64,000 nt of DNA from an uncultured Clostridia bacterium (GCA_944392945.1 CALXYJ010000001.1:186001-250000); one strand, 5' to 3'. Shown: positions 36,141 to 45,880, counted from the first letter of the stretch. Notes: generated by a model from the sequence alone, not told the origin. Numbers and translations: made by a program.

Positions 36141-37373
36141 TTGAAGAACAAAAAAATTGCTACTAATACATTAATGTTAATGATTTTTAATATAGCAAAA
36201 ATATTATTTCCTTTTATTACATTACCATATTTAACACGTGTTTTAACAACAGATACATATGGAAGTGTAACATATGTAAAAACAATAATGACATATATGC
36301 AAATTTTAGTAGATTTTGGTTTCGTGTTATCTGCTACAAAAGATATTGTGAAAGTTAGAGAAAATAAACAGAAAATGGGATATGTAATTGGTGATACAAT
36401 GATAGCAAGGATAATATTAGGCTTAATAGGTCTAATAATTATTATAATATTATCATATACATTACCTATATTAAAAAATAATGTTTTATATACAATATTG
36501 TCTTATATAGTAGTTTTTGAATCTATTTTTTTAATGGATTTCTTATTCAGAGGAATAGAGCGAATGCATATTATAACTGTACGCTTTATATTAATGAAAA
36601 CAATTTCTACAATATTAACATTTGTATTAATAAAAAGTGATTCAGATATGTTATTAATACCTATATTAGATATTATATCTTCATTAATAGCAGTGATACT
36701 AGTTTTTTGGGAAATAAAAAAGATGCATATAAAAATGCATTTTTCAAAAATAAAAAATGCATTTAAGTCAATAAAAGATTCTTTTATATATTTTTTATCA
36801 AATGTAGCTTCAACCTCTTTTAATGCACTAAGTACTATAATTATAGGTATTTATGTAGGAACAACCGAAGTTGCATATTGGGGAGTTTGCATGCAAATAG
36901 TAGGCTCTATACAAGCTTGCTATACGCCTATTTCAGATGGAATATATCCAGAAATGATAAAATCCAAAAATATCAATTTAATAAATAAAATTGTGAGAAT
37001 ATTTATACCAATAGTTACTATAGGATGTGTTCTAGCATATTTTTTAGCAAAACCAGGATTTTGGATATTAGGTGGAAATGAGTATCTAAAGGCTGTTCCA
37101 ATATTTAGATTATTAATTCCAGCATTATTTTTTGGATTTTTCGCAATACTATATGGTTGGCCAACATTGGGAGCAATAGGTAAAACAAAGGAAACAACTT
37201 TTACAACTGTAATATCTATAATTGTATATATTATTTTACTAGTCATTTTAATACTTGCTAATGCATTTACATTATTTAATATAGCTATAGCAAGATCAAT
37301 AACAGAATTTACGCTTTTCGGAACAAGATATTTATTTTATAGAAAATACAAAAAATTATTTAATAAAGAATAA
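36141..37373 (+). CDS. Wzx-like oligosaccharide flippase
   Basis: The 410-residue protein has about twelve membrane segments and the MOP-type opening NTLMLMIFNIAKILFPFIT, LPYLTRVLTTDTYGSVTYV. It would carry lipid-linked repeat units across the membrane to the Wzy-like polymerase. The start is a TTG codon after AAAGGTGG; no ATG fits as well. It lies between the two GT2-like halves of the cluster. Confidence 0.92.
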   Translation: MKNKKIATNTLMLMIFNIAKILFPFITLPYLTRVLTTDTYGSVTYVKTIMTYMQILVDFGFVLSATKDIVKVRENKQKMGYVIGDTMIARIILGLIGLIIIIILSYTLPILKNNVLYTILSYIVVFESIFLMDFLFRGIERMHIITVRFILMKTISTILTFVLIKSDSDMLLIPILDIISSLIAVILVFWEIKKMHIKMHFSKIKNAFKSIKDSFIYFLSNVASTSFNALSTIIIGIYVGTTEVAYWGVCMQIVGSIQACYTPISDGIYPEMIKSKNINLINKIVRIFIPIVTIGCVLAYFLAKPGFWILGGNEYLKAVPIFRLLIPALFFGFFAILYGWPTLGAIGKTKETTFTTVISIIVYIILLVILILANAFTLFNIAIARSITEFTLFGTRYLFYRKYKKLFNKE

Positions 37374-37387
37374 GAGAGGATGATTAT

Positions 37388-38491
37388 ATGAAAGCAGCGG
37401 TGATTACTTTACATTCAGTTTGTAATTATGGAACTCAACTTCAAGCATATGCTACACAGGAAAAACTAAAACAATATTTTGATGATGTAGTATTTATTGA
37501 TTATAAAAGACCGGATACATATGGTGTTAAACTACTAAAAACTTTTACTAAGGGAAATATTTTAAAAGCGCCAGTTATTTTACCTACAATATTATATTGG
37601 AAACGTAATTTTGGAGGATTTCAGAAGAGATACCTAAATTTAACACATAAAAAATACTTATCTTTAGAAGATTTTGATAATTTTGAAGATGTAGCAGACA
37701 TATATTTTTCAGGTAGTGACCAAGTTTGGAATACAGGGTGGAATAATGGGATAATTCCGCCAATGTATTTAAGTTTCTTAGATGATAGTAAACCAAGATA
37801 TTCTTATTCATCAAGTTTTGGGACCTCAGTTTTAGAAGATAAATATATAGAGGAAACTAAAAAATATTTAAAAAAGTATAAAATGATTTCTGTAAGAGAA
37901 GAAAGTGGAGTAAAAATAGTAAAGGATCAATTAAAAATTCAAAATTGTATTAGAATAGTAGATCCAACATTAGCACTAGAGCCAGAGTTTTGGAGGAAAA
38001 TTGCTCCAAAGCAAAAGATTAAAGGTGATTATATATTAATATACAATTTAAATAGGAGTAAAGAATTTGATGATTATGCAGAAAAATTATCTAAAAAGAC
38101 TGGAATGAAATTATATCGTTTTTGCACAAGGTTGGATCAAATATTTAGAAATGGTAAGAGTTTAGTAATGCCAGAGATTCTCGAATTTATTACGCTAGTA
38201 GATAATGCAAAATTTGTCTTAACAGATTCTTTCCACGCAACTGCGTTTTCTATTAATCTTAATACAGAACCTATTTGTATTTATCCAAATAATTATTCAG
38301 GAAGATTATCAAGCTTTTTAGAATTAGTAGAGTCAACACAAAGACATGTAAGAGATTATGATGATTTTGATATAATTAATAGAAATACTGATTTTGCAAA
38401 GGTAAATAAAATCTTGAATAAAGAAAGAGAAAAGGTTGATGATTTCTTAAGTAAGATAGTAAAAGAAAATGGGGGTAACAATGGAAAGTAA
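37388..38491 (+). CDS. Polysaccharide pyruvyl transferase
   Basis: The 367-residue protein shows the pattern of the family: LHSVCNYGTQLQAYATQE, FSGSDQVWNTGWN, SYSSSFGTS, VREESGVKIV, DPTLALEP and LTDSFHATAFSI. It adds pyruvate from phosphoenolpyruvate as a ketal on a sugar, giving the polymer negative charge. The HATAFS motif near the C-terminus is characteristic. AGAGGATG precedes the start. The acceptor sugar cannot be read. Confidence 0.92.
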   Translation: MKAAVITLHSVCNYGTQLQAYATQEKLKQYFDDVVFIDYKRPDTYGVKLLKTFTKGNILKAPVILPTILYWKRNFGGFQKRYLNLTHKKYLSLEDFDNFEDVADIYFSGSDQVWNTGWNNGIIPPMYLSFLDDSKPRYSYSSSFGTSVLEDKYIEETKKYLKKYKMISVREESGVKIVKDQLKIQNCIRIVDPTLALEPEFWRKIAPKQKIKGDYILIYNLNRSKEFDDYAEKLSKKTGMKLYRFCTRLDQIFRNGKSLVMPEILEFITLVDNAKFVLTDSFHATAFSINLNTEPICIYPNNYSGRLSSFLELVESTQRHVRDYDDFDIINRNTDFAKVNKILNKEREKVDDFLSKIVKENGGNNGK

Positions 38492-39521
38492 AGAAAAAAT
38501 AAATAAAGAGCCTCTTATTAGCTTAATAATTCCAGTATATAATGAAGAGAATTATCTAAAAGATACAATTAATGCTGCCATAAATCAAACATATAAGAAT
38601 TTAGAGATAATAATTGTAAATGATGGATCGAAAGATAATTCTAGAGAAATTATTGATTATTATGCAAATATTGATAATAGAATTAAACCCATTCATAAAG
38701 AAAATTCAGGTGTCAGTAATTCGAGAAATTTTGCATTAGATAATGCAATGGGTAAATATGTTTGTTTTATGGATGCTGATGATTATATTGCAAAAGATTA
38801 TGTGTCTTATTTATATAAAATATTAAAAGAAACTAATGCAGAAATTTCATTAGTTCCAACTCCTCAAAAGTTTACAAGTCAAAGTAATATTGATTTTAAT
38901 ATAAGTAGTGAAAACAAAGATGATAAAATAGAAATTTGGACAGGAAAGAAAGCTACAGAAGAGATGTTATATTATAGAATTAAAGAATCTTCTTGGTGTA
39001 AACTTATTAGTATGGATTTGATAAATAAATATAAAATAAGATTTAATCCTGAATTAAAATGTGGAGAAGGATTTAATTTTTGCACTACTTGCTTACAAAG
39101 AGCAAAACGAGTGGCAGTAGGACATAAAATTATTTATTTTTATCGTGTAGATAATCCGCATAGTGCAATGACTAAGTTTAATATAGATATGATAAGAAAT
39201 GGTATAAAAGCAATAAAACTCATAGATAATAATTTGATAGAAAGAGATAATGATTTAGTAAAAGCTAGCCATTATGCTTTTTGGCATACGCATTGTGATT
39301 TCTTTAATACAATGGTTGGATGTAAAGCCAAAGATAAGTATCCAGAGGATTATAAAGAAATAAAAAAGATTTGTAGAAAATATGCTAATTGTAGCTTCTC
39401 TTCACATATATCTACAAAAGAAAAAGTAAAAGGAAGTTTATATTTGATAAGTCCGTATATAACGGCGAAAATAATAAATTCTTTTAGATTACGTAAGTTT
39501 ACTTTGGATACAGATAAATAA
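38481..39521 (+). CDS. Family 2 glycosyltransferase
   Basis: The 346-residue protein opens with a GT-A domain: SLIIPVYNEENYLKDTINAA, NLEIIIVNDGSKDNS, NSGVSNSRNFALD and MDADDYIAKDYV. The C-terminal half is helical with WCKLISMDLINKYKI, as in other cluster transferases. GGGGG precedes ATG 38481, which is preferred over 38469. It overlaps the pyruvyl transferase gene by 11 bases. The sugar is unknown. Confidence 0.92.
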   Translation: MESKEKINKEPLISLIIPVYNEENYLKDTINAAINQTYKNLEIIIVNDGSKDNSREIIDYYANIDNRIKPIHKENSGVSNSRNFALDNAMGKYVCFMDADDYIAKDYVSYLYKILKETNAEISLVPTPQKFTSQSNIDFNISSENKDDKIEIWTGKKATEEMLYYRIKESSWCKLISMDLINKYKIRFNPELKCGEGFNFCTTCLQRAKRVAVGHKIIYFYRVDNPHSAMTKFNIDMIRNGIKAIKLIDNNLIERDNDLVKASHYAFWHTHCDFFNTMVGCKAKDKYPEDYKEIKKICRKYANCSFSSHISTKEKVKGSLYLISPYITAKIINSFRLRKFTLDTDK

Positions 39522-39539
39522 TATATGGGGAGAAATATT

Positions 39540-40652
39540 ATGGAGACATCAGAGATACTGTCTTCAACGGAAAACGTTAAGACTATATCGAATTATAATG
39601 TAAAAAGAATTAAATATATCGATATAATGAAGGGGGTTGCTATAATTTGTGTCGTTTTATGCCATGCTGTTGAATCTGCTTACTCAGGTGCTGAGTGGAT
39701 AGCGTTGAGTAACATGTCTAAAATTTTTAAAATTACTATTTTTACAATTGGAAGAATTGGAGTGCCACTATTTGTTTTGGCTTCAGGGGTATTACTGTTA
39801 AATAAAAAATTTGAAAATGAAAATGATATTATAAAATTTTATAAAAGAAATTTAGTACCTCTATTAATTGTAACTGAAATATGGAATACAATATATTATA
39901 TATTTATGAAAGTATGGTATTCTCAGGAGTTTGAAATTAAAGAATTTGTAGAAATATTACTTTTTTTAAAAAACTCTAATTCTCCTAATATGTGGTATAT
40001 GCCAATGATTTTAGGAATGTATATAGTAGTTCCTTTTTTATCTATAATAGTACATAAATTTTCGCTTAAAGAAATAAAAATTCCACTTATAGTTGGAATA
40101 ATTTGTTCTACATTAATACCTAGTCTTTCAGTTATTCTTAGCTATAGAATACCAACATCTACTGTAATCAATACTGCATTTTTAGGAGGGGTGTATGGTA
40201 TATATTTAGTGCTAGGATATTATATGGATAAAATTAATATTTTAGATAAAATATCAACTTTAAAAATGATTTTTATCCTAATAATTGAATTGTGTATTAC
40301 AGTTGCTAGCCAAATAATATTATTAAATAAAGGAGTAAACTATAATTTATGGTATAATTTTTTGCCATTAGTTATTTTAGCATTTACAGTATTCATATTA
40401 TTGAAAAGATTAAAAAATATAAACGAAAAAATTTATGCTATATTTTATAAATTATCAACACAAACTTTAGCAATATTTTTTATCCATATGTTAATTAAAT
40501 ATATAGTACAATCATATATCAATTCATTTAACATTATAAATCCATTAAAAACAATAATACTTTTTGTAGTAATATTTGTATTTACTTTAATTGTTATTGA
40601 AATAACAAGAAAAAACAACTTAATTAGGAAATTTTTATTATTTATAAAATAA
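39540..40652 (+). CDS. Acyltransferase family 3 membrane protein
   Basis: The 370-residue protein has about ten membrane segments. After a short tail it opens with KYIDIMKGVAIICVVLCHAVE (the first part holds the catalytic-type His) and RIGVPLFVLASGVLLL, the hallmark of acyltransferase 3 (O-acetyltransferase) proteins. It would acetylate the polysaccharide. ATG 39540 is chosen because GGGGAG lies just upstream; ATG 39525 overlaps that site. A related gene follows. Confidence 0.9.
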   Translation: METSEILSSTENVKTISNYNVKRIKYIDIMKGVAIICVVLCHAVESAYSGAEWIALSNMSKIFKITIFTIGRIGVPLFVLASGVLLLNKKFENENDIIKFYKRNLVPLLIVTEIWNTIYYIFMKVWYSQEFEIKEFVEILLFLKNSNSPNMWYMPMILGMYIVVPFLSIIVHKFSLKEIKIPLIVGIICSTLIPSLSVILSYRIPTSTVINTAFLGGVYGIYLVLGYYMDKINILDKISTLKMIFILIIELCITVASQIILLNKGVNYNLWYNFLPLVILAFTVFILLKRLKNINEKIYAIFYKLSTQTLAIFFIHMLIKYIVQSYINSFNIINPLKTIILFVVIFVFTLIVIEITRKNNLIRKFLLFIK

Positions 40653-40675
40653 TTGATAAATAAAGGGGTAATAAA

Positions 40676-41749
40676 TTGATTGAAAAGGGAAGAATACAAT
40701 ATTTTGACATTTTAAAAGCAATCTCTATATTTTTAGTTGTATTTTGTCACATTGTAATACTAAAATATGACGGATATTTAGATAATATAAGCATGCTAGT
40801 ATGTTGGATGGCAGTACCATGTTTTTTATTAGTAAATGGAGCAATTTTATTAAATAAAAAATTGGACTTAAAAAAACACTATAAAAAAGTGCTCTTAATA
40901 TATATTGTTAATATTATATGGAAAATTATATATTTATTATTTTATGTGTGTATTAATAAATTTGATCTCGTGAATGTGAGTAAATTTGATTTATTAAAAT
41001 ATATATTTCTATTTGGCAATTTAAAAAATATAAATACAGATCATTTTTATTTTATAAAAGCACTATTAGCTATATATATTATATTTCCTATAATTCATTG
41101 TTCTTTTAATGACGAAAAAAATGGAAAAAAGAATTTAGGAATAATATTGATTTTTATCATTATATTTACGTATGGTATAAATATAATAGAATTTATTGGA
41201 AAATATATCATAAAAGATAATAGAATGACTTTTACGGAAATAAAAGATGTATTTTTATTTGGCAAATATGCAATATTCTTATTATTTTTTGTCTTAGGTG
41301 GTTATATCCACTTTTATAGGGAAAAGATAGAAAAAATAAAACACAGAAAATTAATATGTATTTTAGCTATTTGTATATCATTAATTTTATTAGCAGTATC
41401 TAAATATATTATAAATGGAACTTTTCAATGGAAGGGGATATACTTACAAAATGGATATGACAATATAGCAACTTGTATCTTATCAATTGCTTTTTTTATA
41501 TTAGTACAAAATTTATCAATAAAAAATAAATATTTATCCAAAGTTTTTACAGAGATTGGTTCATCTACATTAGGTATTTATTATATTCATATACCAATAC
41601 TTACACTATTTAGTATATATTTATATAGGTACATTTACTTCAAGGGAGTATTTATTAATACAATAAAAAGTATACTTGTAATATTAATTAGTTATGTTAT
41701 AATTAGAATCATTAGAAAAATACCAATATTGAAAAAAATAGTAATATAA
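40676..41749 (+). CDS. Acyltransferase family 3 membrane protein, second copy
   Basis: The 357-residue protein has about ten membrane segments and opens with QYFDILKAISIFLVVFCHIV (His in the typical place) and MAVPCFLLVNGAILLNKK. It belongs to the same family as the gene before it, but the two differ throughout, so they probably modify different sugars or positions. The start is a TTG after GGGG at 40663-40666, with no better ATG. Confidence 0.88.
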   Translation: MIEKGRIQYFDILKAISIFLVVFCHIVILKYDGYLDNISMLVCWMAVPCFLLVNGAILLNKKLDLKKHYKKVLLIYIVNIIWKIIYLLFYVCINKFDLVNVSKFDLLKYIFLFGNLKNINTDHFYFIKALLAIYIIFPIIHCSFNDEKNGKKNLGIILIFIIIFTYGINIIEFIGKYIIKDNRMTFTEIKDVFLFGKYAIFLLFFVLGGYIHFYREKIEKIKHRKLICILAICISLILLAVSKYIINGTFQWKGIYLQNGYDNIATCILSIAFFILVQNLSIKNKYLSKVFTEIGSSTLGIYYIHIPILTLFSIYLYRYIYFKGVFINTIKSILVILISYVIIRIIRKIPILKKIVI

Positions 41750-41778
41750 TCTATATATAATGCTAAGGGGGATTTATT

Positions 41779-42876
41779 ATGAAATACGATTATCTAATAG
41801 TAGGAAGTGGACTATTTGGTTCAATATTTGCATACGAAGCAAATAAAAAAGGTAAAAAATGTTTAGTAATAGAAAAGCGTCCACATGTAGGTGGAAATAT
41901 CTACACAGAAAATATAGAAGGAATACAAGTACATAAATATGGTGCACATATATTCCATACAAGTAATAAAGAAGTATGGGAATATATAAATCAATTTGCA
42001 GAATTTAATCGTTATACAAATTCACCAGTAGCAAGATATAAAAACGAACTATATAATATGCCATTTAATATGAATACATTTCATGCTTTATGGGGAGTAA
42101 TAACTCCTGAAGAAGCAAAGCAAAAAATAGATGAAGAAAAGAAAGAAGCTGGAATTACAGAGCCTAAGAATTTAGAAGAACAGGCAATTAGTCTGGTAGG
42201 AAAAACAATTTATGAAAAATTAGTAAAAGGTTATACAGAAAAACAATGGGGTAGAAAGGCAACAGATTTACCAAGCTTCATAATAAAAAGACTACCAGTT
42301 AGATTTATATATGATAATAATTATTTTAATGATAGCTATCAAGGTATTCCTATAGGTGGATATACACAAATTATAGAAAAAATGTTAGATGGTATAGAAG
42401 TAAGATTAAATTATGATTATTTTGATCACAAGGAAGAAATGAATCAAATAGCGGGTAAGATAATATTTACAGGGCCAATAGATAAATTTTATGATTACAA
42501 ATTTGGAGAACTAGAATATAGAAGTTTAAGATTTGAAACCGAAACATTAAATATAAGCAATTATCAAGGTAATGCAGTAGTAAATTATACAGAATATGAA
42601 ATTCCATATACAAGAATTATAGAGCATAAACATTTTGACTTTGTAGATACAAATAAAACAATTATAACTAGAGAATATCCAGCAAAGTGGGATAAAGATA
42701 AAGAACCATATTATACAATTAATGATGAAAAAAATACATCATTGTATAATAAATATAAAGAACTATCAGCAAACGATGAAAAAATAATCTTTGGAGGAAG
42801 ATTAGGACAATATAAATATTTTGACATGGATAAAGTAATTGCAGAAGCATTAAAGTGTGCAAAACAAGAGCTATAA
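41779..42876 (+). CDS. glf: UDP-galactopyranose mutase
   Basis: The enzyme converts UDP-galactopyranose to UDP-galactofuranose with reduced FAD. The 365-residue protein shows the FAD fold YLIVGSGLFGSIFA, EKRPHVGGNIY, KYGAHIFHTS, GYTEKQWGRKA, RLPVRFIYDNNYFND, IGGYTQIIE and FGGRLGQYKYFDMD. All key residues for flavin and UDP binding are present. GGGGG precedes the start. It shows that the polymer contains galactofuranose, with the DUF4422 protein as a possible user. Confidence 0.97.
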   Translation: MKYDYLIVGSGLFGSIFAYEANKKGKKCLVIEKRPHVGGNIYTENIEGIQVHKYGAHIFHTSNKEVWEYINQFAEFNRYTNSPVARYKNELYNMPFNMNTFHALWGVITPEEAKQKIDEEKKEAGITEPKNLEEQAISLVGKTIYEKLVKGYTEKQWGRKATDLPSFIIKRLPVRFIYDNNYFNDSYQGIPIGGYTQIIEKMLDGIEVRLNYDYFDHKEEMNQIAGKIIFTGPIDKFYDYKFGELEYRSLRFETETLNISNYQGNAVVNYTEYEIPYTRIIEHKHFDFVDTNKTIITREYPAKWDKDKEPYYTINDEKNTSLYNKYKELSANDEKIIFGGRLGQYKYFDMDKVIAEALKCAKQEL

Positions 42877-42943
42877 ATTTATGCCATGAATTTCCATACA
42901 AATAAGTTTAAACATATGTTAATATAATTTTAAGGGTGATATT

Positions 42944-44173
42944 ATGAGATTCTTAAAATTATATGGAAAAAATTTATTATTAAAAGAATTAAAATATAGT
43001 GCAGATTTTTTTATTAAAGAATCTAATAAAAATGGTTTAATAAGAGATAAAACAATATATGCAAAAGATGTTGCAAGTATTGCGTCTGTGGGATATGGGC
43101 TAGCAGTACTAGCTATTCTAGCTAAAAGAAAATGGATAAATTATGAAAAAGCGTATAAAAAAGCCAATAGAACATTGGATACATTTTTAAATAATGTAGA
43201 AAATGTTAATGGCTTTTTTTATCATTTTGTTAATATGGAAACAGGGAAAAGAGAATGGAATTGTGAAGTTTCTATAATAGATACAGCAATATTTATATGT
43301 GGAGCCTTACTTGCAGGGGAATATTTTAGTGGAACAATAAAATCTAAAGCTATCAAACTATATAATAGAATTCAATGGAACTGGTATGTAGATAAAGAAA
43401 AAAATTATTTTTACATGGGATATAAACCAGAAACAGGATTTTGGGGAAGTTGGGATATGTATGCTGAACAATTAATTATGTATATACTTGGAGTAGCTTC
43501 AGAAAATTATCCTATATCAAAAGAAATCTATTATGAATTTAAAAGACCGTTAGGTTCTTACAAAGATATAAAAGATATTATATTTTCTTATGGCGGAAGC
43601 CTTTTTACGTACCAATATTCCCATGCTTGGATAGACTTTAAAGGAAAAAAAGATCTAGAAGGTGTAGATTGGTTTGAAAATTCTAAAAAAGCTACATTAG
43701 CTAATAGATTATATTGTATAGAAAACCAAGATAAATTTAAAACATATAGTGAAAAATCATGGGGACTTACTGCATGTGTTGGTCCAAATGGTTATTCTGG
43801 AGGATATGGAGCAGAACCTAGTTTTTCTAACTTGAACGTAGAGAATGATGGAACAGTAGCTCCTTGTGGCTCAATTGGCTCAATTATATTTACTCCTGAA
43901 GAAAGTATAGAAGCATTAGAGTATTTTTATAATGAATGTCCATATTTGTGGGGAAAATATGGACTTAAGGATGCATATAATTTAGCACAAAAGAAAAGGT
44001 GGGTATCTAAAGAGTATATAGGTATAGATAAAGGTATAGAGGTATTAATGATAGAAAATTATTTAACAGGTTTTGTGTGGGAACATATGATGAAAAATAT
44101 GTACATAAAAAGAGGTTTACATATACTTAATATTAAACAATGCTCTAACTATATAAATACTTTTAAAAATTAA
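42944..44173 (+). CDS. Glycoamylase-fold (PF10091-like) glycan hydrolase
   Basis: The 409-residue protein matches the glycoamylase-like family: GFFYHFVNMETGKR, EVSIIDTAIFICGALLAGEYF, WNWYVDKEKNYFYMGYKPE, YQYSHAWIDFKGKKD, NSKKATLANRLYCIE, WGLTACVGPNGYSGGY and IGIDKGIEVLMIENY. Characterised members of this fold (GH144 type) are endo-beta-1,2-glucanases, built on an (alpha/alpha)6 barrel. No signal peptide is obvious. It lies at the end of the polysaccharide cluster and is followed by a terminator, so it may trim or degrade the polymer. The substrate is inferred only. Confidence 0.85.
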   Translation: MRFLKLYGKNLLLKELKYSADFFIKESNKNGLIRDKTIYAKDVASIASVGYGLAVLAILAKRKWINYEKAYKKANRTLDTFLNNVENVNGFFYHFVNMETGKREWNCEVSIIDTAIFICGALLAGEYFSGTIKSKAIKLYNRIQWNWYVDKEKNYFYMGYKPETGFWGSWDMYAEQLIMYILGVASENYPISKEIYYEFKRPLGSYKDIKDIIFSYGGSLFTYQYSHAWIDFKGKKDLEGVDWFENSKKATLANRLYCIENQDKFKTYSEKSWGLTACVGPNGYSGGYGAEPSFSNLNVENDGTVAPCGSIGSIIFTPEESIEALEYFYNECPYLWGKYGLKDAYNLAQKKRWVSKEYIGIDKGIEVLMIENYLTGFVWEHMMKNMYIKRGLHILNIKQCSNYINTFKN

Positions 44174-44184
44174 TTTTAACGAAA

Positions 44185-44221
44185 AAATAAATCCTAGAAA
44201 AATCTAGGGTTTATTTTTTTT
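44185..44221 (+). terminator. Intrinsic terminator of the polysaccharide cluster
   Basis: AAATAAATCCTAGA (44185-44198) pairs with TCTAGGGTTTATTT (44203-44216), one G-U pair, followed by a run of T. Confidence 0.92.
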
Positions 44222-44268
44222 GCATTTTTAAACAATTATTCAAGTCCTAAATATTAGATAAAAAATCT

Positions 44269-44455
44269 AAGGATTAGAAGGGTATAGATATAATTTAAAG
44301 TTTCAAACTTAAATAAGTAATATAAAATCGAAGGGTTAGAAGGGTTCGAATATACTTTAAAGTTTCAAACTTAAATAAGTAATATAAAATTGAAGGGTTA
44401 GACGGTATAGAATATACTTTATGGTTTCAACTCTAAATAGATAAATAAAAAAATC
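44269..44455. repeat. Three tandem repeats of 62 bases
   Basis: Units start at 44269, 44331 and 44393. Each opens with AAGGRTTAGAMGG and continues with a TTTAAAGTTTCAAACTTAAA-like part (decayed in unit 3) and an AT-rich end. Units 1 and 2 are nearly identical; unit 3 has diverged. No reading frame runs through them. Confidence 0.85.
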
Positions 44456-44541
44456 TTTAATAAAAATTAAGTTATTCTTAAACCCTATATATATAGATAT
44501 AACATTAAATTACAAATAAAGCAATAAAAAAGTAAAATTAA

Positions 44542-44570
44542 TTGATAATTATCTTTTTTAGTGTTATCAT
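44542..44570 (+). promoter_or_regulatory. Promoter of the pentapeptide gene group
   Basis: TTGATA (44542-44547) and TATCAT (44565-44570) are 17 bases apart. Confidence 0.55.
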
Positions 44571-44602
44571 AATCATAAATTTAATAAGGAGATATGTTAA
44601 AA

Positions 44603-45199
44603 ATGGAAGACACATTATTAAAAGAATTAGAAAAAAAAGAAGGAATAAAAAATAAATTTATAGAAGAAGTTACGTTAACTAATTTAAACTTATATAAAAA
44701 AGATATTGATAATTGTAAATTTGTTCATGTAGACATATTAGATAGTTCATTAGAGAAAGTATATTTTAAAGATATTACTTTTAATAATTGTAATTTTTCA
44801 AATACTACATTTGAAAGTTGTAGTTTTATAAACTGTAAATTTATAAATTGTAAAATGATAGGTTGTAATTACATAGAAAATACTTTTATATCAATACAAA
44901 TACAAGATTCAAATTTAAATTATGCAAATTTTTCTAATTCTAGTTTTAATAATTTCAATATAAAAAATTCAACATTTGTAAATTCATATCTGCAAGAATC
45001 CATATTAAAAAATACTAAGTTCGATAAAGTAGATTTTTCAAAGGCACAAATTTTCAAAACATCTTTAAAAGGTGTAGATTTATCCAAATCAATAATAACC
45101 GGAATATCTACTACTTTGGCTGATATAAAAGGAGCAATTATAGATGAATTTCAGATTATGGATTTAGCATATTTATTAAATATAAAAATAAAGGAGTAG
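44603..45199 (+). CDS. Pentapeptide-repeat protein
   Basis: The 198-residue protein carries repeated A(N/D)LxX-like units from about residue 45 to 170 (CNFSNTTFESCSFINCKF, NYANFSNSSFNNFNIKNSTF, KVDFSKAQIFKTSLKGVDLS). These fold as a square beta-helix. It ends with a Qnr/McbG-like tail (DEFQIMDLAYLLNIKIK). Members of this branch mimic DNA and can protect gyrase from quinolones or toxins; whether this one does is unknown. ATG 44594 lies only two bases from AAGGAG; ATG 44603 (11 bases) is preferred but not certain. Confidence 0.85.
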   Translation: MEDTLLKELEKKEGIKNKFIEEVTLTNLNLYKKDIDNCKFVHVDILDSSLEKVYFKDITFNNCNFSNTTFESCSFINCKFINCKMIGCNYIENTFISIQIQDSNLNYANFSNSSFNNFNIKNSTFVNSYLQESILKNTKFDKVDFSKAQIFKTSLKGVDLSKSIITGISTTLADIKGAIIDEFQIMDLAYLLNIKIKE

Positions 45200-45205
45200 A
45201 TGAAA

Positions 45206-45487
45206 ATGATTAAACATGTTGTTATGTGGAAATTTAAAGAAAATACAGAAAAAGAGATGGATGAATTTTTACAAGGACTAAAAGGTTTAGAGAATCAAAT
45301 TGATGTAATCAAAAGTATGCAAGTCGGAAAAAATATAGATAATAATGAATATGATGCTATACTAATTTCTGAATTTGAAAATTTAGAAGATTTAAAAAAA
45401 TACAAAAATGATCCAAGACATATAAAAATATCAAATATGTGCAAAGAAATAAGAATTAAGAGAACTGCATTTGATTTTGAAGAATAG
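45206..45487 (+). CDS. Dabb-family stress-responsive A/B barrel protein
   Basis: The 93-residue protein fits a single Dabb domain: MIKHVVMWKFKENTEKEMD, GLENQIDVIKSMQVGKN, YDAILISEFENLEDLKKY, DPRHIKI. The family forms dimeric alpha/beta barrels, and its role is mostly unknown. ATG 45206 stands nine bases after AAGGAG and is preferred over ATG 45200. It follows the pentapeptide gene directly. Confidence 0.85.
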   Translation: MIKHVVMWKFKENTEKEMDEFLQGLKGLENQIDVIKSMQVGKNIDNNEYDAILISEFENLEDLKKYKNDPRHIKISNMCKEIRIKRTAFDFEE

Positions 45488-45511
45488 TTTTTTGTATGTT
45501 GGGAGACAAAA

Positions 45512-45880
45512 ATGACAGAAACAGAATTTATAAATATCCAATTAGAAGCATTAAATAAATCCAAATTTAGAAGTGGATTTAAACTTAAAGAAAAGGAAAA
45601 AGAATATATAAAGCAAAAAGGACTAGAAAAAATAGAAGAGCATGCATATGATTTTATAACCAAAAGGCTTGCACCAAAATACATTAAAAATGATGGTAAA
45701 CAAACCCCAATGAAAGGACATCCGGTATTTATTGCTCAACATGCAACTGCTTGTTGTTGTAGAGGATGTTTGTTTAAATGGCACAAAATAAGAGAAAATA
45801 AAGATTTAAATCAAAAGGAAATAAAATATATAGTTGATTTAATAATGGAATGGATAAAAAGACAAATGAAGGAGGAGTAG
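45512..45880 (+). CDS. DUF4186 domain protein
   Basis: The 122-residue protein is a clear DUF4186 member: SKFRSGFKLKEKEKEYIKQK, ITKRLAPKYIKNDGKQTPMK, GHPVFIAQHATACCCRGCLF and KWHKIRENKDL. The three consecutive Cys plus a fourth and nearby His (HATACCCRGC) look like a metal site. The role of the family is not established. GGGAG precedes the start. It lies one base before the ABC-F gene, so they are probably co-translated. Confidence 0.88.
   Translation: MTETEFINIQLEALNKSKFRSGFKLKEKEKEYIKQKGLEKIEEHAYDFITKRLAPKYIKNDGKQTPMKGHPVFIAQHATACCCRGCLFKWHKIRENKDLNQKEIKYIVDLIMEWIKRQMKEE

Noticed and set aside
44340-44356. GGTTCGAAT, like the T-arm of a tRNA
   Set aside because: No acceptor, D or anticodon stem can be formed around it, and it is one variant of a 62-base tandem repeat whose other units lack it.
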